The notes: generated by a model from the letters alone, not told the origin. A DNA stretch of 64,000 nt from Isoetes taiwanensis (GCA_021234155.1 JAJEKV010000021.1:15203563-15267562), one strand, 5' to 3'; shown: positions 26,201 to 35,986, numbered from the stretch's first letter. Numbers and translations: made by a program.

Positions 26201-26900
26201 AGTGAATTTACAACTATTTGTAAGAAGTGGTGATGCATATACCTTGGGATTATTGGAAAGTGTCGAATAACCTTCGAGGTACCGCTTTTTCCCTTTAGGT
26301 CATTCCTCAGATCTCTGTTCATTACATACGAGACAATGAGTGGACTTCTCATGCTCGGCTAGGGGATAGAAGATCATACAATCATTTGGACATGCATGTA
26401 TGACTTTATAACCAAGGCCTACCGCTTGAATCATTTTCTTAACTTGAGATCCGCTTGGTAGGCATATTGTTCTTCTCTCGAAGGATCTTCTCGCAATAAC
26501 CTCATGCGATCTAAGAGTGGTAAGATAAAAGATGGAGATGGTGGTAAGATAGAAAGACTTGATAAGTATGTCACCTCAATAGAGCGTAGACACTTGCATT
26601 GCTCCACTTGAACTTGGTTTGGAGATTGAGAATTAGCAGGCATGCCGACAAACGAGAGGTTCGAGACGCAGGAAATAACTGCGTTTCTGCTTCGATAACA
26701 ATAGGGTCATCGTCAGTACGACCAATCCTCGAAGGGTATCCAACATCTTCTACCATATCCTCTCCACCACCATCCTCGACATCATCTAAATCAATATCGT
26801 AATTCTTGAAGAGCGCAACATATCGAGCATCGGCCGTCAATTTAAAGACTTCGCTCTCGGGTTCGCCAATAGTTTCATCCTTCTTCATATTGATCGTCAC
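23241..26900 (-). pseudogene. CACTA (En/Spm) TNP2-type transposase, decayed
   Basis: Minus-strand fragments follow the order of TNP2 transposases. An acidic N-terminus and a KFKWSN-type start lie at 26900-26571. The HACPNDCMIFY motif with CLVC follows (about 26420-26340), then an RHFPIIPR-like block near 26260-26230 in a shifted frame. Next come DGVNPYG and NYNIPPWLLMKSG, the LDVYLRIIVDELLPLW block and LLWTMHDF (about 26000-25700). The THPFRKQ block lies at 25654-25400 and the NARMDLK block near 25170. The DUF4218-type LIEEVELLG...RFMKVLKDMVRQRARHEG segment lies at 24600-24423, and the DUF4216-type EVDVGGNFKTFIFDVDWFD segment at 23790-23700. At least one in-frame stop and several frameshifts break it, so it should be inactive. 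It would have catalysed cut-and-paste movement of a CACTA element. Confidence 0.9.
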
Positions 26901-27147
26901 GCAATATCTTCATATTGGTGCGCCCGCTTGAAATTCACGACGATAGGTTTCCCTTTGCCTCGTAACTTAGAACTAATGGATCGGGATGGAGACCGCCTCA
27001 ATGAGTTCATTAAACAGAGTAACATATTAACCATCATGTCAAATAATGTAATAAGTATAAAATACATACAACCATTTGTATAGACTCACGAATGACAAAA
27101 ACATATTAAAAAAAAAACCTTTTATTCCTTTTTTTAGTACAACAATA

Positions 27148-27490
27148 CTATTGTTCCATCTCAAATGGGAGAGGTCTATCATAGCGATAGTTGATAAATA
27201 ACTCATCTCCAATGTTTATGCTTTTAATAGCACACACCATGATATATCTCAAGCTTTTTATGATCTTGTAAAAAATCTTCCTCCCTCCTTGACACTCTAA
27301 AAATTCACAATTGCATCGCTTCACTTCGTGTCAATAGAACTCAAGTGATGAACCCCGCAATATTGCCATGAATCCCTCGGCCGACCATCAATAAACTTCA
27401 ACTCCTCATCACATGCCCCCACAAATATCGACGCGCATTGGAATTCATTCCATAAATCCTCATACGCCAAGCATATTTAGTCAAAGTTTG
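27148..27490 (-). pseudogene. SET-domain-like fragment
   Basis: Minus-strand reading gives pieces in SET order. FIDGRP lies near 27390, then HGNIAGFI in a shifted frame, then CNCEFLEC, and finally CAIKSINIGDELFINYRYD ending at a stop at 27148-27150. These resemble the G-N-x-A-x-F-I-N, N-C-x-F and A-x-x-x-I-x-x-G-x-E-L-x-x-x-Y motifs of SET lysine methyltransferases. Frameshifts and stops lie between them, so it is broken. It lies upstream of, and on the same strand as, the CACTA transposase, which suggests a captured host fragment or an element-encoded accessory gene. The match is by eye and moderate. Confidence 0.5.
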
Positions 27491-28280
27491 CCAAGTTTTC
27501 CAATCGTATCGGACCTCGCATATGGCATTAATGGAATGTGGGTATCTCGCCCCCACTTCTATACGCTGCTGGGAGATAAGGCCAATCCAAATTTACGACA
27601 AATGCGGCTCCGCATAATGATGTATCTTCTTCCCCAATAAGCAAATTCTTGATCCATAGGGATAGGTAAGTCTCATCGCCACAAGCCAAATGTCTTGGCA
27701 AGTGCCTAACAAAGGGTCTGACTAATCTTTGCAATTCTTCAGAATTTCACGCGGGCAAAGGAGGCCAAGCCGCTCTTGGGAAATGTGCGACACATGCAAT
27801 GTTCTCATGATTGTAGCCCTTCGTGTTCTTTCACGCCAGGGGAACACTCACCGTTGAGCCAACACCCATCCACATTATTGATGAATCGGGTTACCGCTTT
27901 CCGCCATATGCCTCTATGGACAACATTAAACCAAAATCCACATCTAGTTTGGAGGAGACATCAAAGATCATCTACCTACATATTTAGATATCATAAACAT
28001 CTTGAATATATACTTGAATTGGGAGAGATACTCTTAAAAAAAAAAAAACAAATAATAATTGTATACCAACCTGATATCCATGACGAGCATCAGATCTGGT
28101 GGGTTGTTCAAATGTACCAAATCTTATCGATGGTCTTCAACAACCGCTCTAAGTCGCCTCTTCAGCCCCATACATCTTTTACAATCGCAAACTATTTTGT
28201 CCCTCTGCCAATTACAAAAGGTAAGTACTATATACTGCACAATAGTTTGAACGGCTGTGATAGATACAATATATGGTAGT
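27491..28280 (-). other. Unrecognised, probably coding remnant upstream of the SET-like piece
   Basis: One minus-strand frame reads protein-like (LCPREILKNCKD, then a stop, then DPLLGTCQDIWLVAMRLTYP; about 27770-27600), but it matches no family I know. A run of A's at about 28036-28048 and AT-rich DNA follow. It may be the N-terminal part of the same broken gene as the SET-like fragment. Confidence 0.3.
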
Positions 28281-28282
28281 AT

Positions 28283-28338
28283 AAACCCTAAACCCTAAAC
28301 CCTAAACCCTAAACCCTAAACCCTAAACCCTAAATCCT
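28283..28338 (+). repeat. Interstitial telomeric repeat (AAACCCT)n
   Basis: Seven perfect AAACCCT copies (28283-28331) and an eighth with one change (28332-28338). This is the Arabidopsis-type plant telomere sequence, C-rich on the plus strand, well inside transposon-like DNA. It is therefore an interstitial tract rather than a chromosome end. Confidence 0.97.
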
Positions 28339-28344
28339 AAATGG

Positions 28345-28680
28345 ATGACCTGGGCCCGACACGTAGTCCTCTCCACTCAAGGTGAAGCCGACCATGCCCT
28401 TTCCCCCAAAGTACGACCCTTTATATAAGTTTCAATTTCAATAAAGATCTTTTGGAGACGCGCTAGCCCCGATACATAGAGTCCCCTCCACTCAAGGTGA
28501 AGTCGACATATGACCTTGACTACGCGACACCTCAATTTTGTAATCTACATTGTACTTAGTAAGGTATGAAGGTGAGTTTGGGCCTGGCACACCTGGTCCT
28601 CTCCACTCAAGGTGGAGGCGACCGTGTCCTTGACCAAAAACACCTGCGTTTTTTTTTTACTACTCGCAGTACACGTCCTC
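28345..28680. repeat. 115-base minisatellite, three copies
   Basis: The core TCCTCTCCACTCAAGGTG begins at 28367, 28482 (one change) and 28597, with a spacing of 115 each. The copies share flanking GGCC-rich and CCTTGAC segments. It directly follows the telomeric tract. Confidence 0.85.
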
Positions 28681-28954
28681 TCCTAGTTTATATATGTCTA
28701 GGCTACTAAATACAAGAATCAAGAACTTACATGTGACGGTTCCGCGATATCCAAACTCCCCGGTGGTAAGACAACATCAATCTGTCTCCGCCATCTCCAA
28801 AGGCCGATCATGCCGATGACCATGGCGATCCATGTAGGGCAAAGAACAAGTATAAGATATGGTTAAAAAGAAGAACACCAAAGGCGCTTAGGGTCGAAGA
28901 GGAGCTAAAAGAAAATAACAATGAATGCCGAAAAAAGTTGTTTATATAGAAATC

Positions 28955-29260
28955 AACGTCGCGATGCGACGCGGATCGCCGCCGGCGACGTAGTGTCAAC
29001 GGTCACATGCCAGTCACCTACGACTTTGGCAAAGACACCGGCAAGTACGCATGACGCGTGTCATACGTCGGTAGACCACGCCGCATGCGACGATAGTCAA
29101 TCGGTCAAAAATCCGTGTCACATGCGACCGGCAAAGACACGCGGGCGAAAGTACGCATCGACGTGTCTTAGGTTCCTCTCAGTCACATGACGTCGCATGC
29201 GACGCCCCGACATTTGTCGTGACATTTGTCGTGACATTTGTCGTGACATTTGTCTGCTAT
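28955..29260. repeat. CpG-rich palindromic array and 12-mer tandem repeat
   Basis: Short motifs CATGCGACG, GCCGCATGCGACG and CGTCGCATGCGACG recur in both orientations from 28955 to 29205. Four tandem copies of GACATTTGTCGT follow (29209-29256, the last imperfect), and two more lie at 29403-29426. Clustered short motifs of this type are typical of subterminal transposase-binding arrays of CACTA elements. A similar array lies at 32885-33355. Confidence 0.75.
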
Positions 29261-30200
29261 GAAATTTATGTATACCTATGCCGCTCGAAAGCAACCTAAA
29301 ATCGAAAGCAAGTTTTGTGTAACAACCTAAAATCTGCATACCTCAAAACACTTGAACATAGCTTGATTAGTCGCATCACGAAAGCAAATTGCGGATGTGT
29401 CCGACATTTGCCGTGACATTTGTCGTGACGATGCCAGCCAGGTGGGCGATGGCATTTTTTAGGCAAATTTTGATCAGACGCTTTGACACATGGGACATTA
29501 ATGCCTTGGATTTGCAAGGAGTCGCCGTGGCGCTTCTCCCACTATGCCGACACCAAGTTCCTCATTCAGATTGCATTTTGTTGCTTCTCTAAAGATGTTG
29601 GACCGAGGATATGGGAGTCCCACTTTTGACTACCCAATCTTCTCGCTGTAGAAATTCTAGGGTAAATCCATATGTCATTTCTAATTCCTTCTTTTTCTTT
29701 TTTCTCTGATCAACCGTAAGCTAAATTATGAGCTCAAAAAAATTCGATCAACCATCTCCAACTCCATGTCCATCACTAAATTCATCTCGCTTTTTCAAAA
29801 TACCCATAGCACAAATAGGCCTATATAAATTAAAACAAGCAATATTATTGTCATATCCTTATTCATCGTGGCATTCATCTTCTTGATATCCATCCCGATC
29901 ATATTCATCTTCTTCATATTTTTATCTTCAAATTCCATTTTGAAAAACTGATTTCGTAAATCTATATCATATCATATATCCAGCTTTTTGTATTCTACAT
30001 CATGCTTATATACATAAGGCAAAGGCCTCAAAAATTCGGATCAACTATAAGCCAAATTCGAGCTCAAAAATTCTCGATCAACCAGAGCTAATCCGAGCTC
30101 AAAACTACCATATTATAGTTATATCAAAAGATAGAATTTAAGTTGCTTCAATACCAAATATCGACTCCAAACAAAATTAAAAACTTTCTCGCAAGAAAGG
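29260..30200. other. AT-rich spacer with GAGCTCAAAA repeats
   Basis: Diverged direct repeats of the type GATCAACY...GAGCTCAAAA occur at 29708-29752 and twice within 30039-30103. No coding motif is seen. Confidence 0.5.
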
Positions 30201-30201
30201 G

Positions 30202-30579
30202 TCAAGTTGCATCCCCGTGATCAACATCAGATTTCCAAAGACCAAACAGAAGGATCCCTTCGCCACCGATGTAAAATTTTACCTTGATATCTCTCTCAAA
30301 CGAAACCACATCATTCACCGCAAATTCTTTTGCCTTGACAAATCTGCTCCAAAATTTTGTGAAGACATAACTTTGGGAACTATCCCAATAACAAAGATCT
30401 AAATTTCCACATGCATTGATTTTCATCTTTTTTTTTTCCCACAATTCCATCGCAAGGCAAATGTGCTTCCGCGCTGATTTTTGAATGACGAAATGAAACA
30501 AAAAATCCAACGCAGAATCGCTTATCAAATCAAGTCTGCCCACTTGGTTGCACAAGCACGAAATGAAATGCCGCCTCAA
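30202..30579 (-). pseudogene. B3 DNA-binding domain, C-terminal half
   Basis: The minus-strand frame of 125 codons contains, at residues about 62-95, [18 protein letters not shown] followed by [17 protein letters not shown]. These are the second-half motifs of plant B3 domains of the RAV/LAV type (Y-W-N-S-S-Q-S-Y-V, W-S-R-F-V-K, D-V-V-S-F). The first-half VGKLNRLVIPK motif is missing here; it lies about 1.3 kb away on the opposite strand. No full transcription factor is present, so it is a fragment. Confidence 0.85.
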
Positions 30580-30599
30580 GGACTTTCTTATCTAACCAA

Positions 30600-31178
30600 T
30601 CTACACTATCTTGAGAGCCAACTAGATCCACCACGTAAATATCCGTGGAGTGTCTAGCATAATATCCTCTAGGTCAACTTTTTGTGGCACGATGGCTCAA
30701 GATCAAACGTGAATCCAAGCTCTCTTAAAAGATGACGCCGCATCATTTTCTATACTCCTTTGCCAACCCCGATTGTTTGCACCTTGATTGTTTGCCCTAA
30801 ATCGCTTTTAAAACAATGGGAACATGAATTGAAGGAAAAGTAGTACCATCCGGCAAGCTATCCGTGTACATATACCATGAAGATCGAGAAGAATAAATTG
30901 TGTTGAATTTTGTAAGCACGACATTGTGCTTACTACATATGGAACCATTTGTTCTCAATTACGTAAAGCCATCCAAGAGGATGAAAGAAGCAGCCCCGTG
31001 CTAAGGGGCACACTTGTCAACATTAGGTGGTTTAGAATTATTCGATGAAGCTCAATCCATTAGAAATGCTCACATTAAAAGTTCATGTGCTTGTCAGGGC
31101 TTAAGGGCACAATGAAGATGGTGCCTTTCCGAACATGCGACCTTCTACGACACATATGTCACATAATGCCACATATAC
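30600..31178. other. Unassigned stretch between B3 remnants
   Basis: AT-rich DNA without a recognisable gene. Several short frames exist on both strands, but none shows a conserved motif. Confidence 0.4.
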
Positions 31179-31292
31179 GAAAGTTCTAGAATGTTCTAGA
31201 AAGTTTTAAAAAGTTTTAAAATATAAGAGAATCTTGGGTGAGCCTAAGGAATCCTTCTAGAAAATTCCGTAATGTTGTAGAAAGTTCTAGAA
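31179..31292. promoter_or_regulatory. Cluster of heat-shock-element motifs
   Basis: Positions 31179-31201 hold five perfectly alternating GAA/TTC units, each separated by two bases (GAA at 31179, TTC at 31184, GAA at 31189, TTC at 31194, GAA at 31199). Three-unit runs follow at 31255-31267 (TTC-GAA-TTC) and 31280-31292 (GAA-TTC-GAA). This is the binding consensus of trimeric heat-shock factors. An ATATAAG TATA-like string lies at about 31220. The B3 N-terminal fragment on the plus strand starts about 400 bases downstream. Function is inferred from the motif alone. Confidence 0.6.
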
Positions 31293-31697
31293 TGAATGTT
31301 ATGAGAGAATACACTTATTTTCTTCCCAAAGCATTTTGCTAGATGACCAATTAAAATATTTTGGTTCAACCAACTCCACAATTCTCTTGATTTTCGATGA
31401 ACAAACTTGTCCAAGAAGGCAACAGCCTCCACAACCTCGTAATGGCCATAATGAAGAAATTAAAAAGACAAGTTAAGAGATTTCTCAAAAAAGCGCATGA
31501 TTTTTTTCACCAGATGTTGTGGACCGGCTTGATCATACAATCGATGCAAAGAAGAACCCATAAAAATCTTGGCGCTCAAACGGAACAAGTTCATGAGTCA
31601 TGAAGCGAAAACAATGGAAGCATGGCGTTAAAAAAAAACCGCACACCAAAGGATCTGATTTTGGCATGTAGGAGCGTAAGAGAGGTCTGTTTTTCTA

Positions 31698-31811
31698 GAT
31701 TGGGTGTTCGTGAAGAACCCCAAATATGTCGGCAAGCTCAACCGCCTTGTGATCCCTAAGCTCCGTGCTGAAGCCCATTTTCCTTTGCACCATGACATGC
31801 TCTCGCTTTGA
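31698..31811 (+). pseudogene. B3 DNA-binding domain, N-terminal half
   Basis: The plus strand reads VGKLNRLVIPKLRAEAHFPL, preceded by WVFVKNPKY and followed by a stop at 31809-31811. VGKLNRLVIPK is the hallmark start of RAV/LAV-type B3 domains. The continuing half of the fold is not on this strand; it lies at 30202-30430 on the minus strand. The start is not visible: the frame is open only from a stop just upstream, so this is an exon or fragment. An inversion separating two exons, or two independently captured pieces, could explain it. Confidence 0.85.
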
Positions 31812-32884
31812 AGACTTCCAAGGTAACACCGGCGCTTTAGATACTCTTCATCGGCATAGCAAAAATGAGCTATGTTCCAATTCCACTTTCCATGTATGGA
31901 TCTCCGAAACAAGGCCATCAACAGGTGTAGCCACATAGTATCTCGGCTTTTCAAAATCCTCATCAATGGGGTCGGCTTCATATGGAACTTCTGCAATTGA
32001 AACGCAAATTCCTCCACCATCATATATCACAAAATCATCCAGACGGCAGGTAAAGTTGCAAGTTCAAGCATTGCTGCTGATTCCAACCTTGATGTTGATC
32101 TTTCAACTTCCATAGTGCCATTAGAATTACTTGTATACCCAGCATGAGATTTTAGATCATAACCTTCTTCCCCCTGTATTGACGTATCCATATGTGCTTC
32201 TTTGGTTTGCTGATATAGTTCCAGACAATATTTTTCAAGCTCTTGCAGGCTCTCAAAGCCCCCAAAAAAACCATTTTTCCGCAGTTCGGTTTCTGAAGAG
32301 TCTAGATGAAGGAGGTAATTCAGGACGTCGCAAAACCCACGCCGCTAAATGACCATTCTCTTTCACATCTAGAGATAAGATTACTTCCGTAAAGACTGAT
32401 GAAGCCGCATTGATATGGACAGATCAATCACCAATAATCAATAAATCCCTTTGCCGGGATGTTTCGCATTAACGCTATGTTTCGTATTTCGCCATCGACC
32501 TAAACCTAGAATCCGCCATTAGGACGCCGGGACAAGCGGTACCGCAAGTCATATTAAACACTATAATGCTTCTACGGACAAAAGGTAAAAGTGTGGGATT
32601 TTTCTTGTGTTCTTGCACAAATTTTAAGGCTTTATCCTCGTTCTTCTCTCAAAGAACAATGATTGACAACAAGCCTATTGTCAAGTTACCTTCAAGGATT
32701 GTAAACTTGGAACAACTAGATTTTGACACGTAACAACGCCGCTTTATAATGAACAATTTATAGCGGTAGCATATCTATCGCGGATGATGCATGCGCAGCA
32801 ACACGCTTAAATGAAGCCGCAGTTGGTCGCCGAGTTTTTTAGACGTATCAATCGGATGCCTATTGAATTTGTAATCCTAAAAAC
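31812..32884. other. Unassigned stretch, one half of a direct repeat
   Basis: Only weak frames are seen. A segment at 32324-32362 (core CGCTAAATG, then CCATTCTCTT) recurs at 33335-33372, so about 1 kb containing the second palindromic array is bracketed by a direct repeat of about 38 bases. Confidence 0.5.
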
Positions 32885-33372
32885 CATTAACCTTCGTGAT
32901 ATAAAAAATATACGCCACATGCGACCACCCACGCCACATATATACGCATCGACGGCGTGTCATATACGCCACATATACATACCGACGCGTCATCATATAC
33001 GACACACATACGCCACATACGTCACATATCTGGCACGACGCCGCATGCGACGCCACGCCGTAAAACATCCACCGGGCGACACTGCCGCCCACCAGCGCCC
33101 AAGCACACCGGGCGAGACAGATGGGCCGAAAGATCAGACGCCGCATGCGACGCGACGCCGCAAGCGCCCACTGGGCGTGACACTGCCGCCCACCGCGCGC
33201 AAGCGCCCACCTGCATGACAGACCGCCACGCCACGCGGTGTCGACGTCGCACCACACGTCGCATGCGACGTGTCTGCGACGTGACGTCGCATTGACGTCG
33301 CATGGTGACGTTATTTGCGACGTCACGTCGCACAGACGTCGCAAGCCCACGTCGCTAAATGTCCATTCTCTT
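32885..33372. repeat. Second CpG-rich palindromic array
   Basis: Dense copies of CATGCGAC, GACGCCGCATGCGACG and GACGTCGCA in both orientations, densest at 33030-33350. It resembles the array at 28955-29205 and could be the opposite subterminal array of one element, or an independent array. The right edge carries the 33335-33372 copy of the direct repeat. Confidence 0.75.
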
Positions 33373-33379
33373 GTTGTGG

Positions 33380-33798
33380 CTAGGGATCTTCATGATCCTC
33401 TAGCTGATTTTCATCATCCTCTAGCTGATTTTCATGGTCTTGTAGCTGAAGCCGTAAGGCTGCGTTCTCATCCTCCGCAGCTCGGAGCTTCTTCTCCATA
33501 TCTTCTAAGGCCTGCGAAATATTGTGGGTAGTTTCAACTGCCTCGGCCCTGCGGCTAGTCGCCTCTTGGTACATGGCGAATGTTTCCGCGAGCTCAATGT
33601 CTCGCTCATGCAGCAGCGCCCTCGTGAAGGCTAATCTGTCGACCGCCTCCATATTCTTGGCAATGAGATGGTTGTTTTCATCGTGGATCTCCTTGAATCT
33701 CTTCATCACCACTGCAAGGGTGATGTCCACAGGCAGCTCTGGGCGCTGGGACTGCTATCTTGGCGTGGTCGCTTGCTAGAGGAAGATGAAGATGCCAT
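33380..33798 (-). pseudogene. Small coiled-coil protein, frameshifted
   Basis: An ATG at 33798 opens with a Ser-rich basic leader (MASSSSSSKRPRQD). One frameshift near 33745 then leads into a 116-codon frame starting VDITLAVVMKRF. The body has heptad-like Leu/Ala spacing (EDMEKKLRAAEDENAALRLQ) and ends in a duplicated QLEDDENQLEDHE segment, whose DNA is a tandem repeat at about 33390-33445. I do not recognise the family. A parallel coiled coil for dimerisation is likely. It could be an accessory protein of the neighbouring transposon or a host fragment. Upstream, 33795-33870 is a purine-rich GAAGGCGGA repeat. Confidence 0.5.
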
Positions 33799-33959
33799 CG
33801 GAGCAGAAGGTGGAAGGCGGAAGGCGGAAGTAGAAGATGAGCAGAAGGCGGAAGGCGATCGGAGGTCAAAGTAGACATAGGTCTTCTACTTATAACATAG
33901 ATTTCGTAGTAGCTTGAGTCACACAATGCGAAGGATGCCGTCGGTCAGGAAAGTGGATC

Positions 33960-34100
33960 GTTGCTTCTCGCGTCGTATGAGGAATAAATAAATTAATTGT
34001 TTTTTTCCAATAATATTTCATTTCTTCGAGAGAAATATCACACGACGCGAAAACCTAGATATGACAGAAAATCAGACTGATGTATTTCGCGTGGTGTGAA
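33960..34100. repeat. Inverted repeats TCACACGACGCGAA
   Basis: TCACACGACGCGAA at 34038-34051 faces its inverted copy TTCGCGTGGTGTGA at 34086-34099 (one mismatch). A further inverted, diverged copy lies at 33967-33980. They belong to the same motif family as the hairpin at 34561-34627. Confidence 0.75.
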
Positions 34101-34200
34101 TAAATACAATAAAATAATTTTTATTAGTAATTTCGGTAATACAATCTATACATAAATAATTTTACCGATACAAGTTGGAAAATATATAACTTCCAATTTT

Positions 34201-35034
34201 TCAAGCTTCGTCGTCAATTTCATGCTCTTTCAATCCCCTGCCGCACTGATCCAACAAGGCAATGACTTCCATGTTATCGACCCCATCTTCCAACCTTGGG
34301 TGAGTCAAGCCAGCAGCTAAAAAATTTAACATATTGCTCGCCCGCAGACCGGCTTGGTCGTCAAAATATTGTAACACAACATCCCGCCGAATTGCTATCA
34401 CCCTTTCAATTGGGAATGGTTCCCGAACGTGCATAATGTACGGATGTAATAGACAAACTCTGCACCTTTTAGACTGAAAGTTCTGCTGAAGACGATTATC
34501 TCCCCATTAACGAATCTTGTTTGCAAACACGTGTCAACGAAAGAAATTAAAAGATAAGGAGATCACACGACGCGAAACTATCTCTACGCAGTTAAGTAGC
34601 TGACAGATAGCTTCGCGTCGTGTGATCCGATTAAGGTGGTTACCATTTGCGGGCAATTTTGAGAAGCTGTTTTTGGTGGAGATTAGCTCTTTGGCCATAT
34701 CAGAAGGGGTATATGCATGTCGTATTGTTATACTTTCCACTTTCCGGCCGCTAGAATTCAACTTGAACTCTTTTATCCTACCTATCCAATGTGTCCGCAC
34801 GTCTGATCGCCTTTGTCGCTTAACTCTATGCTCGCCCCTCGTTGATGGCAGTATACTCACCCACGAACCTATTGAGACAAAACCTCCCACTTCTTCACCT
34901 TGGGAGTTCTGTAAATGAGGCAAGAACACAGAAATTATAGGAGACATGGATTGCAGATGAGGAGTGAAGGCGGAGAGGATGCACGTAGAGGCACCGGAGT
35001 GACAGTACAGAAGTTTGGCGCCAAAATTTGACAA
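34201..35034 (-). pseudogene. Unrecognised coding remnant, weakly BAH-like
   Basis: The minus strand reads well between 34920 and 34630 (GSWVSILP, then WIGRIKEFKLNSSGRKVES, then a YTPSDM string). It recalls the first half of a BAH domain (placed before W-x-G-R-I-x-x-I and Y-R-P-E-D). The frame continues through a 67-base hairpin. Past it, at about 34540-34445, another frame reads SFVDTCLQTRFVNGEIIVFS, which could be the second half. A further short frame lies at 34434-34201. The family call is tentative and the gene is broken by the hairpin and frame changes. Confidence 0.3.
34561..34627. repeat. Perfect-arm hairpin, MITE-like
   Basis: Left arm GATCACACGACGCGAA (34561-34576) and right arm TTCGCGTCGTGTGATC (34612-34627) are exact inverted complements. 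Extending inward gives 22-base arms with one mismatch around a loop of about 23 bases. The same arm sequence recurs singly or inverted at 33967-34099. It interrupts a coding-like frame on the minus strand. Confidence 0.85.
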
Positions 35035-35315
35035 GGGAGTTGGTGACGCTGACAGTAGGCGGTCAAAGTCACCATTAATTTGGGCGGCGAAGTGACTCCC
35101 GAAAAATATGGGCCATTAAAATGGTTGCAACAAAAGCGCAGGCATCCCTTATGAAAATACGCCATGTGGATGCCAAGTAAGCCTGCTCATCCTTCTACCT
35201 GCCAACTAATACTGACTTTCGTAAAAAAGGCGCAAACCTGATTGGTCGTGGCGAATCTGACGTGGAAATCTTTAACCCAAGATATGGGCCATTTTGAGAC
35301 CCCAAATCCGCCCTA

Positions 35316-35938
35316 ATGGACGTTCTTGCGCTTGGACGATCAAGAAATGGCAGTGCAAGGAGAATCCAAAGATGTCAATTGATCAGAGAAAAAGTAGCTC
35401 TAGCCAATAAGGAACTAGAAGAGGCTTATAAAAATATTAAAAACTTGAAGGGACTCCAGACAACAGTAAATTCGATGAAGGTACTAAACAAGGGAGTCTT
35501 GACGAAAGGGGTTTCCTTCAACACAAATGCTATGGTTAAAACCTATGACATGAATAAACCCCCAGATAGAGTCAATTTGATAAAGTTTGTTTGGTCAAGG
35601 CTAAACATGCCCAAGGAACGGATTGGGAGCAGCTACATTCGAGAGATTCAAGCATTGTCTCTCTTGATAAACTAGGACTATAGGTATGTAAGGAAGGAAT
35701 TTCTGGGGCTCACCAGTCATAAATCGCCTCTCAATCTCGTCGTGAGGAAAAGACTATGCAACAAGCAGATGTTTCTCCATATCCCCATGTAGCGTCTGAG
35801 GGGGAGAAGGCCTTTTCCCCTGTTATATATATAAACAAATTTCAAGCCTTACAGGAACTTGACGAAGACTTTGACTTTAAGGCTGTTCAGAGGAAAATTT
35901 GGAGCACTCTTATAATACCAGAAGCAAAGCCTCTTTGA
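35316..35938 (+). pseudogene. LINE ORF1-like region
   Basis: A 119-codon frame rich in Lys/Glu with a possible coiled coil (EKVALANKELEEAYKNIKNL) is followed in another frame by INKFQALQELDEDFD, a string like the end of plant LINE ORF1 proteins. No CCHC knuckle is seen. The stop at 35936-35938 lies 48 bases before the ORF2 start. Confidence 0.5.
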
Positions 35939-35986
35939 ATTCTGTGTACTGCTAATAGCCTCTCTACTCTTCCTTCCCTATCTTAG

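Noticed and set aside
28985-29000. TAGTG at 28991 as the right end of the CACTA element
   Set aside because: No matching CACTA inverted end was found at the left (22535-22545 reads CACTCATG), so the element's ends remain undefined.
32131-32352. Frame with IVPDNIFQALAG resembling a dicarboxylate symporter segment
   Set aside because: The match is a single short string with no other transporter motif around it.
32885-33360. CRISPR-like array
   Set aside because: Repeats are short, palindromic, irregularly spaced and in both orientations, without uniform spacers. The context is plant nuclear DNA.
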